From: CAYWMP01 sp964459445
GTDB taxonomy: Bacteria > Desulfobacterota > DSM-4660 > Desulfatiglandales > HGW-15
Direction of reading: 5' to 3'
DNA: 8,621 nucleotides
Assembly (NCBI GenBank): GCA_964459445.1
Contig: CAYWMP010000220.1
Span: 1 to 8,621 of the forward strand
The position numbers were made by a program, and so were the translations under genes. Under the pieces are notes generated by a model. That model searched no databases, was not told the origin of the DNA, and saw nothing but the letters and a program-made list of their open reading frames with translations. This document shows positions 1 through 6,694 of the stretch, piece by piece; within the stretch, counting starts at the first letter, position 1; every line of letters begins with the position of its first letter.

Positions 1-53
1 AATAAGCAACGTGATTCAAAGTTGAAGCGAATTTCAAATATGTTTGGCTAGTT

Positions 54-1178
54 TTAGGGTCCACAGAATAGCAGGGGAAGGCTGTTAGCCACCAAAAAGC
101 CTTCCCTGGTCGGGACAACCCGGCTTTCTTCGATTTTGATCAGGCCTGATTCTTTGAGTACTCCGAGGACCTTTTGGTCCTGGGAACGGGTCCTGAAAAG
201 ATCGGCATTGATGCCCTTCAAAGTGCGAAATCCGAGCATAAGCGTCTCAAGCCGACTTTGATCCCCTGTGAGGTGTTCTTCTCCATCAATCGGCATTCTT
301 CCCGTGGAAAGGTCTCGACAGTATGCCTTTACAGATCGAAAATTCCACCATCGCCTCGTCCCCGAAAAAGAATGGGCCGAAGGGCCGAGGCCCAGGTAGG
401 GTTTGCGATGCCAGTATTTGGCGTTGTGCCGGCAAAAGGATTCCCTGTCCCTCGAATAATTGGACACCTCGTAATGAATGTACCCTTTTCCTTTGAGGAA
501 TTCGGAGGTCAGGAGAAAAAAAGATCTTTCCCTATCCTCGCCCAAGGGATGAATAATACCTTGCTTGAGCATCCCTCCGAAGGGGGTCTGTTGTGCGATA
601 TTCAATTGATAGCATGAAATGTGCGAGGGCTCGAAGGTTAGGGCCCGATCGAGGGTTTTGATCCAATCCTCTTCGCGCTGAACCGGGAGACCATATATGA
701 GGTCGATGCTGATGTTGGAAAATCCGGTCCTCTTGAATAGATCGAGGGCGCGTTCAGCCTGTTTGCTCGAATGCCTCCTCTGAAGAAATCGCAAGTCTGA
801 ATCGTTAAAGGACTGGACGCCGAGGCTGATGCGATTAATTCCCAGATCCCGAAGCAAGGAAGCCTTTTCCCGGTTGATATCGTCAGGATTTGCCTCCAGG
901 GTGATCTCGGCATCGGGCAGAAAATGAAAAAGTCGACAGAGGAGGGTCATGAGTGCCTTCAGGTCTTGATCCCCGAGGGTCGAAGGCGTGCCTCCTCCAA
1001 GGTATAGGGAATCGAAGGTTGGAAAGTCCTCTTTGTAAAACATGCCTTCCTGTTCGATGGCCTTCAACCATTGAGACGCCTCGGCAAGGGAAGGCACGGA
1101 ATAAAAATCGCAGTAAGGGCACTTGCTGCCGCAAAAAGGGACGTGGATATAGAGCCCGGGATAGTTTTGTCTATTCAT
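54..1178 (-). CDS. hemW: HemW-type radical SAM heme chaperone
   Basis: Radical SAM protein of the HemN/HemW family, 374 residues, the usual HemW length. The N-terminus carries the iron-sulfur motif CxxxCxxC at Cys16, Cys20 and Cys23 (CGSKCPYCDF). True coproporphyrinogen dehydrogenase HemN has a further Cys two residues on (CxC); here that position is Phe25, which favours HemW. Other family blocks are visible: GGGTP at 61-65 (SAM binding), LEANPDD at 94-100, RISLGVQSF at 116-124, and HNAKYW followed by GLGPSAHSF in the second half. Known HemW proteins bind heme and are thought to deliver it to apoproteins; many are misannotated as oxygen-independent coproporphyrinogen III oxidase. The ATG (1176-1178) overlaps the lepA stop by 8 bp, with a GAGG seven bases upstream inside lepA, so translational coupling is likely. 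The identification is firm; the chaperone role is known only from the family. Confidence 0.93.
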   Translation of the reverse strand: MNRQNYPGLYIHVPFCGSKCPYCDFYSVPSLAEASQWLKAIEQEGMFYKEDFPTFDSLYLGGGTPSTLGDQDLKALMTLLCRLFHFLPDAEITLEANPDDINREKASLLRDLGINRISLGVQSFNDSDLRFLQRRHSSKQAERALDLFKRTGFSNISIDLIYGLPVQREEDWIKTLDRALTFEPSHISCYQLNIAQQTPFGGMLKQGIIHPLGEDRERSFFLLTSEFLKGKGYIHYEVSNYSRDRESFCRHNAKYWHRKPYLGLGPSAHSFSGTRRWWNFRSVKAYCRDLSTGRMPIDGEEHLTGDQSRLETLMLGFRTLKGINADLFRTRSQDQKVLGVLKESGLIKIEESRVVPTREGFLVANSLPLLFCGP

Positions 1179-2967
1179 TCTCCGTCCTCAGTACGGCCAC
1201 AAATGCCCTTTGAGGGATCATTACGGAGCCCACCATCTTCATTTTCTTTTTGCCCTTCTTCTGTTTTTCGAGAAGTTTCCGTTTCCGGGTGATATCGCCG
1301 CCGTAGCATTTCGCGGTGACGTCCTTTCGAAAGGGGTTCACGGTGGACCGGGAGATGATTTTACCGCCGATGGCACCCTGGATGGCGATTTTGAACTGGT
1401 GGCGTGGAATCTCTTTTTTCAGCCGGTCACAGGCCCTGACCCCCCATTCCCTGGCCCGTTCCCGATGGACGATAATGGAAAGGGCATCCACTTTCTCCCC
1501 GTTTACCAGGATATCGAGTTTGACCAGATCGCTTTCCCGATAATCGATGAGTTCATAATCAAAGGACCCGTATCCCTGGGTAACGGTCTTGAGCATATCA
1601 TAGAAATCCACAATGACTTCCGCGAGAGGCATATCCATATTTACCTCGATCCGTCCAGGTGTGGGGTAAGTAAAACGGGAATTTGTTCCCCGGCGTTCCA
1701 TGCAGAGTTTCATGACTGCGCCCATATATCTTTCAGGAATGAGGATGCTTGCTCGGATATAGGGTTCGGCCGAGCTTCGGATCAAAACAGGGTCCGGGTA
1801 ATACTGGGGATTGTCGACTGTCACCCCGTTGCCGTCTTCAAGAGTGAATTTGTATTGCACGCTTGGTACGGTCATAATAAAGGACTGATCGAATTCCCTT
1901 TCAAGCCTCTGTTCAACGATTTCCAGGTGCAGCAACCCAAGAAAGCCGCAACGGAAGCCCTGGCCCAGGGCCGCTGAAGAGTCCTTCTGATAGGTAAGGG
2001 CCGCATCGTTTAGTTTGAATTTTTCCAGGGCATCGGTCAAATCCTGATATTCATCCGAGGCCATTGGATAGATGGAAGAAAAGACGACGGATTTGACTTC
2101 CTTGAATCCGGGGAGCGGACCGACTGCAGGGTGCGCGTCCAGGGTCACGGTGTCGCCTATCCGGGTATCGCTCACGGTTTTTATGCCGGAAATGATATAG
2201 CCCACTTCTCCGGCCGATAAGCTATCCTGCGGTTCCCTCTTTAGGCGGTAGATACCGACTTCTTCCACTCGGTAGACCGCATTACTGGACATCAGCCGGA
2301 TCGAGTCTCCAGGGTGGACCACACCATCAAAAACCCGGCAACTGATAATAGCGCCTCTAAAGGCATCATAATGGGCATCGAATATCAGGGCGCCAAGAGG
2401 TGCTTCCTTCCGGCCGGAAGGGGGAGGGATATGTTTCACAACGGCTTCCAAAACCTCTTCAATGCCTATCCCGTCCTTGGCTGAACACAGTACGGCCTCA
2501 TCGGAATCAAGGGCCAATTCACTCTCGATCTCTTCTTTGACCAGATCGATATCAGCGGATGGAAGATCGATTTTGTTGATTACCGGGATAATGGCCAGGT
2601 CATGCTCCATGGCCACAAAAAGATTGGCCACAGTCTGGGCCTGGACACCTTGAGCCGCATCGATCACAAGCAGGACGCCTTCGCAGGAGGCCAGAGCCCG
2701 GCTCACTTCATAGGAAAAATCCACATGTCCCGGTGTGTCAATCAGGTTCAGGGCGTATGCCTTTCCGTCTTTGGACTTATAGGGTAGCGTGACGGTCTGG
2801 CTCTTAATAGTAATGCCCCTCTCACGCTCCAGATCCATCGTATCCAGGATCTGGTTCCTGAATTCCCTCTCGGTCACCAGTCCCGCATACTCAATAAGCC
2901 TGTCGGCTAAGGTGGATTTGCCGTGATCGATATGGGCGATAATGCCGAAGTTTCGTATCTCAGTCAT
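1171..2967 (-). CDS. lepA: Elongation factor 4 (LepA), back-translocating translational GTPase
   Basis: Full-length LepA/EF4 of 598 residues, the standard size. All GTPase motifs are intact: P-loop AHIDHGKST at 11-19, switch I RGITI at 50-54, DTPGH at 77-81, NKID at 131-134 and SAK at 162-164. The LepA-specific C-terminal domain is present, with the lysine/arginine-rich stretch ITRKRKLLEKQKKGKKK and the closing block PQRAFVAVLR. The family acts on the ribosome during elongation or initiation, mainly under stress or high ionic strength. The start is fixed by the N-terminus (MTEIRNFGIIAHIDHGKST), which begins where LepA proteins normally do. No convincing Shine-Dalgarno precedes it: the upstream sequence reads ACCCATAGAACC. 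It is followed directly by hemW, a gene order seen in many bacteria, for example lepA-hemN/hemW in Bacillus. Confidence 0.97.
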   Translation of the reverse strand: MTEIRNFGIIAHIDHGKSTLADRLIEYAGLVTEREFRNQILDTMDLERERGITIKSQTVTLPYKSKDGKAYALNLIDTPGHVDFSYEVSRALASCEGVLLVIDAAQGVQAQTVANLFVAMEHDLAIIPVINKIDLPSADIDLVKEEIESELALDSDEAVLCSAKDGIGIEEVLEAVVKHIPPPSGRKEAPLGALIFDAHYDAFRGAIISCRVFDGVVHPGDSIRLMSSNAVYRVEEVGIYRLKREPQDSLSAGEVGYIISGIKTVSDTRIGDTVTLDAHPAVGPLPGFKEVKSVVFSSIYPMASDEYQDLTDALEKFKLNDAALTYQKDSSAALGQGFRCGFLGLLHLEIVEQRLEREFDQSFIMTVPSVQYKFTLEDGNGVTVDNPQYYPDPVLIRSSAEPYIRASILIPERYMGAVMKLCMERRGTNSRFTYPTPGRIEVNMDMPLAEVIVDFYDMLKTVTQGYGSFDYELIDYRESDLVKLDILVNGEKVDALSIIVHRERAREWGVRACDRLKKEIPRHQFKIAIQGAIGGKIISRSTVNPFRKDVTAKCYGGDITRKRKLLEKQKKGKKKMKMVGSVMIPQRAFVAVLRTENE

Positions 2968-3012
2968 GGTTCTATGGGTTATGAAATGTTCATTATTCTA
3001 ACATGGAAAATC

Positions 3013-3028
3013 GGGTCCCTTGGGACCC
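3013..3028 (-). terminator. Weak hairpin upstream of lepA, possible terminator
   Basis: GGGTCCC and GGGACCC form a perfect 7-bp inverted repeat with a 2-base spacer. On the minus strand it is followed by GATTTTCC, a short, interrupted T-run. It could end transcription from the methyltransferase side before lepA, or be a leader hairpin of lepA. A smaller hairpin (CAGAG/CTCTG, 3031-3048) lies next to it. Confidence 0.3.
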
Positions 3029-3064
3029 TTCAGAGACAAATGGCTCTGTCTGAATATTTAAACT

Positions 3065-3201
3065 GGAGTATTGGAGTAATGGAGTTTTGGAGTGTTGGTT
3101 AAGAAAAGAAAGTGCTTCGACCTTTCAACAATTCTTGAGGTCAGGCTCTTTTGATGCAATTAAAAATGGGTTTTCCCAATACTCCAACACTCCACTGCTC
3201 C
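3065..3201. repeat. Two inverted arrays of an 8-bp GGAGTNNT repeat
   Basis: Four tandem 8-bp units run on the plus strand at 3065-3096: GGAGTATT, GGAGTAAT, GGAGTTTT, GGAGTGTT. After 81 bp, three units run on the minus strand at 3178-3201: GGAGCAGT, GGAGTGTT, GGAGTATT. The arrays therefore face each other as an inverted repeat. The whole 307 bp gap between the methyltransferase and lepA (2968-3274) has no credible gene. I recall GGAGTNNT arrays as common between genes of desulfobacteria, but no function is known to me. Confidence 0.72.
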
Positions 3202-3274
3202 AAGCAAACTTTCGATCGAAAAAAGGAGCATGTGGCGCAACAGCGATACCTTATGCTTTTCAGTTGAAATAATG

Positions 3275-4414
3275 TCAATAGATTTCCAATTTCACCAACC
3301 GTCCGTCCAGCCCTGCGCTTGAGAGGGGTTTTTTCCAGGAGGTTTTGAGACCTATTTTTGAGATCATCTCCCTATTTCCGAAGTAGATGTAGGCGGTGGA
3401 CCCTTTACACCGCTGTTTTAAAAAGTCTCCAAAGGCCTTATAAAAATCCCCAAGATCGCCCGCAGTACCCATTCTGATGCCATAGGGTGGATTGCAGACA
3501 ATGGTCCTTTCCCCAAGCTCCTGAATTTTATCGAAGGCTTGAATCTTGAGGACGATGGCTTTCCCGTTCGGGAGAGAGGATAGATTTCTTCTTGCCGCCT
3601 CAACGGCCTGTGCGGATGGGTCGCTTCCGGCAATAAGTCCATCGGGCGCAGGGCGGATCATCTGATCCGCCTTGTCTCTAACCTCTTTCCAAAGCTCACG
3701 GTCAAAGTCCGGCAGGAACTCGAAGCCAAATCTGTCTCTAAGATATCCTGAGGGAATTCTGCAATAATGCATCAGGGATTCTGCAAGTAGGGTGCCGGAA
3801 CCGCACATGGGATCATATAGAGTCTTCGATCCGTCCCATTCTGAAAGATGAAGGATCAAGGCTGCCAGAGTCTCCTGCATGGGGGCTTCAACACTCTCCC
3901 GGCGATATCCCCGGCGGTGAAGTGATTGACCCGATGCATCGAGGGATATAACGGCCCTGTTCTTGTCGATATGGAGATTGATTCGAACATCGGGTTTCTT
4001 TCGATCCACGTTAGGCCTGGGCATGCCATCGTCGCTGAATCGATCCACAATGGCATCTTTGAGGCGAAGGGCCGCAAATTGTGAATGCCGCATTCGGCTG
4101 TGAACCACATTGGAGGATATGGCAAAAGTGCTTTGATCTCTAATAAGAGAAGTCCAAGGGACATCCTTGGCCCTTTTGTAAAGGGTTCGGTCATTATGGC
4201 AAGGGAAGGAGAGGAGGGGGGCGAGGACTCTCATAATAAACCGAGAACAGTAGTTGATCCGGTAAAGCGTTTCTTTGTCTGCCGCAAAATAGATTCCCCG
4301 AAAGGCGGGTTTGATTTCCTCGGAACCCAGGGCGGCAAGTTCTCCGGCGCCGTATTCTTCAAGGCCTCCCGCAATTTGGCAAAAGTAGCGACTCGTTTTT
4401 TGATAATCAAACAT
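3275..4414 (-). CDS. THUMP-domain class I rRNA (guanine-N2) methyltransferase, RlmL/YpsC type
   Basis: Predicted 379-residue SAM-dependent RNA methyltransferase of the COG0116 family (N-terminal half of E. coli RlmL; B. subtilis YpsC), which methylates N2 of a guanine in 23S rRNA. Residues 1-60 form the N-terminal ferredoxin-like part (CQIAGGLEEYGAGEL). A THUMP domain spans roughly 60-160 and ends in the family block LHRRGYR (165-171). The Rossmann domain shows motif I DPMCGSGT at 201-208, an acidic motif II region GSDPS at 263-267, and motif IV NPPYG at 308-312, the usual amino-methyltransferase signature. The ATG at 4412-4414 was chosen because MFDYQKTSRYF is a natural family start; an in-frame TTG at 4427-4429 adds only MQRSQ, encoded entirely within a repeat element. 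The gene stands alone between two repeat-filled gaps. The target base is inferred from the family. Confidence 0.88.
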   Translation of the reverse strand: MFDYQKTSRYFCQIAGGLEEYGAGELAALGSEEIKPAFRGIYFAADKETLYRINYCSRFIMRVLAPLLSFPCHNDRTLYKRAKDVPWTSLIRDQSTFAISSNVVHSRMRHSQFAALRLKDAIVDRFSDDGMPRPNVDRKKPDVRINLHIDKNRAVISLDASGQSLHRRGYRRESVEAPMQETLAALILHLSEWDGSKTLYDPMCGSGTLLAESLMHYCRIPSGYLRDRFGFEFLPDFDRELWKEVRDKADQMIRPAPDGLIAGSDPSAQAVEAARRNLSSLPNGKAIVLKIQAFDKIQELGERTIVCNPPYGIRMGTAGDLGDFYKAFGDFLKQRCKGSTAYIYFGNREMISKIGLKTSWKKPLSSAGLDGRLVKLEIY

Positions 4415-4425
4415 TTGAGACCTTT
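4415..4425 (-). promoter_or_regulatory. Ribosome binding site supplied by a MITE terminal repeat
   Basis: On the minus strand the bases just before the methyltransferase ATG read AAAGGTCTCAAATG. AAAGG (4421-4425) lies six bases from the start, good Shine-Dalgarno spacing. The same bases are part of the terminal inverted repeat of the adjoining 4416-4637 element, so the element appears to provide the translation signal. Seen directly; the functional role is inferred. Confidence 0.55.
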
Positions 4426-4637
4426 GCAAAATGCTCCCTTTTGCCCAACCTTCCGTCTTCGCTGCGCGCAGCGCAGGCGCTTGCGCCGCGTGAAGCTACG
4501 ACGGGACAAGCTGCATCAGGCTCGGATTTTAATCCTCAAAATACTTCGTGTATTCATGTGGTTAATTCGCCTGAGGTGGATTAAAATCCTCGTCTTCCTT
4601 GACCTTGACCAAAATTGAACATTTTTCAAAGGTCTCA
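4416..4637. mobile_element. MITE-like non-autonomous element with 18-bp terminal inverted repeats
   Basis: The 222 bp element has matching ends: TGAGACCTTTGCAAAATG at 4416-4433 and the complement of TGAGACCTTTGAAAAATG at 4620-4637, 17 of 18 identical. The interior has a second perfect inverted repeat, GGATTTTAATCC (4524-4535) against GGATTAAAATCC (4578-4589), and a GC-rich self-complementary stretch at about 4457-4495 that includes GGCGC-TT-GCGCC. There is no room for a transposase and no credible reading frame. I see no clear target duplication: the flanks are ACATT on the left and TAGTG on the right. Size, terminal repeats and lack of coding capacity fit a MITE mobilised in trans, plausibly by an IS family with GAGACCTTTG ends. 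I recall similar ends from desulfobacterial genomes but cannot name the IS. It separates the hydrolase stop (46 bp away) from the methyltransferase start. Confidence 0.8.
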
Positions 4638-4683
4638 TAGTGCAAATAAGGGAAACATCTTTTCAGGGTATTCTTCTTCACAG

Positions 4684-5460
4684 TCATCGCTGCTGGTATC
4701 TCTCAATAAAGGCCATGACCTGTTGGGCATATTGTTCCGGATAATGCTCGAAGATATTGTGACCGCATCGGGGAAAGACGGCAAGCTCTCCTTGTGAAAG
4801 ATGCCGATAAAAGGCCACACCCTGTTCCACTTCAAAGAAATGGCCCCTGTCGGGATACATCACAAGGCTGGGGCATTGGACCGACTCGATTAGGGGCCGG
4901 AGGTCGAAAAAATCTCTCCCATAACAACCTCCGTATTTGCTGCAAAGATTATAAAAGTGTTCGGCCCTTTCGGCTCCATGCCAATAGACGTATTTTTTTT
5001 GAATCTCGGGGGGCAGGAGGTCATAGGAGGCTGGAAACTTCAGTCGATTGAATTCTTCAAGGGTTATGGTGCTGTAACACATGGTACTGGCTGTGGTCAG
5101 AGTCATTATCTGTTCCGGATATTTAACGGCATAATCCACCCCAACCACGCCACCCTCACACTGTCCGACGATATGAAATTTATCAATCCCAAGGGCTTCA
5201 ATCAAGGTTGCCATAGAGGCAACAGCCTCCGTTCTGAAATGGTCGCTGGTAAAATGTTCTTCAAAGTCCGGGCCGCCATCGGAGCGACCAAAACCCCTGC
5301 GGTCGTGCATGAGGACTCGATACCCGGAATCAACCAGAAAAGGGTAAATCCCCTCCCACATCTTTGCGCAGGAGAATCCATTATGTAACAGGATAATAGT
5401 CTCTCCCTCACCATGTATTTCATAATAGGTGTCCAGGTTATTAGTTTTGATAGATGGCAT
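4684..5460 (-). CDS. Alpha/beta hydrolase with a cysteine at the nucleophile position
   Basis: Complete alpha/beta-hydrolase fold protein of 258 residues, with no signal peptide, so probably cytoplasmic. Family landmarks in order: oxyanion-hole block LLHNG at 24-28, MHDRRGFGRSDG at 51-62, nucleophile elbow GQCEG at 99-103, acid MYPDRGHFF at 201-209 (Asp204), and RCGHN at 231-235 (His234). The nucleophile is Cys101, where most relatives have Ser in GxSxG; a Cys-His-Asp triad is known from dienelactone hydrolases. The reaction and substrate cannot be read from sequence; ester, lactone or thioester hydrolysis are possible. The ATG is preceded by a strong Shine-Dalgarno (GGAGGGAG, six bases away) that lies inside the 3' end of the transporter gene. 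The two genes overlap by 20 bp in different frames, which points to cotranscription. Confidence 0.85.
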   Translation of the reverse strand: MPSIKTNNLDTYYEIHGEGETIILLHNGFSCAKMWEGIYPFLVDSGYRVLMHDRRGFGRSDGGPDFEEHFTSDHFRTEAVASMATLIEALGIDKFHIVGQCEGGVVGVDYAVKYPEQIMTLTTASTMCYSTITLEEFNRLKFPASYDLLPPEIQKKYVYWHGAERAEHFYNLCSKYGGCYGRDFFDLRPLIESVQCPSLVMYPDRGHFFEVEQGVAFYRHLSQGELAVFPRCGHNIFEHYPEQYAQQVMAFIERYQQR

Positions 5461-6346
5461 TAATATCTCCCTCCGTTTTCCATTGTAGCATCACGATTGA
5501 GGCAATTACCAATAATCCCCCAAGAATTTGTAAAAGACTCAAGAATTCGCCTAAAAATAGGCTCGATATGATCCCGGCCGTGATTGGTTCCAGCGTCGCG
5601 GTTACACTGGCGTGGGTGGAACGAATCAGGTTTATGCCCTCGAAATAGAGACCAAAAGGAATAATCGTACCCAAGGTGGCGATGAATAGGATCCACCACC
5701 ATTGAATGGGCGAGTGGGTCTGAAGAATCGCTGCCAAGGGGGGATGCAATATGTTCCAAATCAGTGAAGCAAACAGCAGGCCATAGAACAGGACGGTCCA
5801 TGGCGAATATTTGCGCATACCGTATTCACTTAACAGAGAATAGGCGGCAAATGCCATTGCGGCGAGGATGCCGCCAATAATACCAGATCGATTCAAGGTC
5901 AACAGTTCGACATTGTAGGCGCCGACAACAAAGAAACACCCGACCAAGGTCCCGGCAATGGCCAGGATGCTCCTACGGGCCAATTGCTTTCGCAAAATGA
6001 ATACTGAATAGAGGGCGACAAAAACCGGGCCCGTGTAATGAAGCAGTATCGCCGCGGCGACGTTGATTTTACTGATTGCAAAGAGGTAGAAGAATTGGGC
6101 AGCGCCAATGCCTAAAATACCCAAGAAGCAAAAATAAAATAGATCTTTGGGCGATACGCTTAAGAGAGACCTGCCCTGGAGCATCAGCCATAGGAGCAGG
6201 CCGACAAATGCCAGTGTCGTCCGAAGCTGGATCAATTGGAATGGCGTCATACCGCCGCTAAATAAAAACTTGGATGAAGTCCCTGAAACCGCCCAGAGGA
6301 CCGCGGCGAGCGTAACGTATAGGTAGCCCAGTTTAGCCGTCTTCAT
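5441..6346 (-). CDS. EamA/DMT-family transporter, ten membrane segments
   Basis: Predicted inner-membrane permease of the drug/metabolite transporter superfamily, 301 residues from the chosen ATG. Almost the whole chain is hydrophobic and fits ten helices, as two EamA repeats of five. The repeats carry matching signatures: ILLHYTGPVFVALYS at about 100-114 and ATLEPITAGIISSLFLGE at about 250-267, each near the end of its half. The start at 6344-6346 gives MKTAKLGYLYVTLAAVLWAVSG, typical of the family; a TTG at 6365-6367 would add seven residues and has no better ribosome site. The stop lies 20 bp inside the following hydrolase gene. Family members export amino acids, metabolites or toxic compounds; substrate and direction cannot be called here. 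Upstream is a palindromic repeat element rather than a clear promoter. Confidence 0.9.
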   Translation of the reverse strand: MKTAKLGYLYVTLAAVLWAVSGTSSKFLFSGGMTPFQLIQLRTTLAFVGLLLWLMLQGRSLLSVSPKDLFYFCFLGILGIGAAQFFYLFAISKINVAAAILLHYTGPVFVALYSVFILRKQLARRSILAIAGTLVGCFFVVGAYNVELLTLNRSGIIGGILAAMAFAAYSLLSEYGMRKYSPWTVLFYGLLFASLIWNILHPPLAAILQTHSPIQWWWILFIATLGTIIPFGLYFEGINLIRSTHASVTATLEPITAGIISSLFLGEFLSLLQILGGLLVIASIVMLQWKTEGDINAIYQN

Positions 6347-6393
6347 GCTACCGAGACTCTGTCTCAATCCGGAGAATACCGAAAATCAAATCA

Positions 6394-6611
6394 TTCACCG
6401 CAGAGCCGCAGAGCACGCAGAGTGAATCTATTTTTTTTCTTTGCCGCTGAGACGCCGGCAAAGAAAAACCATTATGCTCTTCAGGTAATAGTTTGAAAAG
6501 AAATCGAGACTTACTCGATGCACAAGGGGTTTGTCTTTTCTGCCCTCTCAGTAGAAAAGACAAAAAGGCCTTTCTTTGCGATCTTAGCGCCTCTAGCGGA
6601 GCGGGCGGTAA
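6394..6611. repeat. Palindromic intergenic element with CGCAGAG-type ends and internal hairpins
   Basis: A block of about 218 bp fills most of the gap between the URO-D-like gene and the transporter. The left end (6394-6425) is built of CCGCAGAG-type units. The right end (about 6572-6611), on the other strand, gives diverged versions of the same theme (ACCGC, AGAGGCGC, GCAAAGAAA). Two perfect hairpins lie inside: TTTTTCTTTGCCG at 6434-6446 against 6456-6468 (13 bp, 9-nt loop), and TTTGTCTTTTCT at 6530-6541 against 6553-6564 (12 bp, 11-nt loop). The hairpins lack a following U-tract on either strand, so they are poor terminators. From memory, elements with such CGCAGAG ends are scattered in desulfobacterial and other environmental genomes. 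I see no gene in this gap. An open frame at 6348-6698 (minus) is composed largely of the repeat. Confidence 0.7.
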
Positions 6612-6694
6612 GACGTGGATCAATACTTTAAGAAAACTTAACATAAATTTTGAGCTCTTGAGATATAAAGTCTCCAAGTGTTGTTCAGATGGTT

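Noticed and set aside
54..1178. Annotation as oxygen-independent coproporphyrinogen III oxidase (HemN)
   Set aside because: The CxxxCxxC motif lacks HemN's extra Cys and the gene sits beside lepA, both pointing to HemW.
1210..1977. 255-codon open frame on the plus strand
   Set aside because: It lies wholly antisense to lepA, which has all its motifs; the protein resembles no family and reads as the complement shadow of a conserved gene.
3087..3272. 61-codon plus-strand frame between the methyltransferase and lepA
   Set aside because: Its ends are translated GGAGTNNT repeats and it has no homology that I recognise.
4085..4618. 177-codon plus-strand frame
   Set aside because: It is antisense to the methyltransferase and continues through the MITE; it has no family resemblance.
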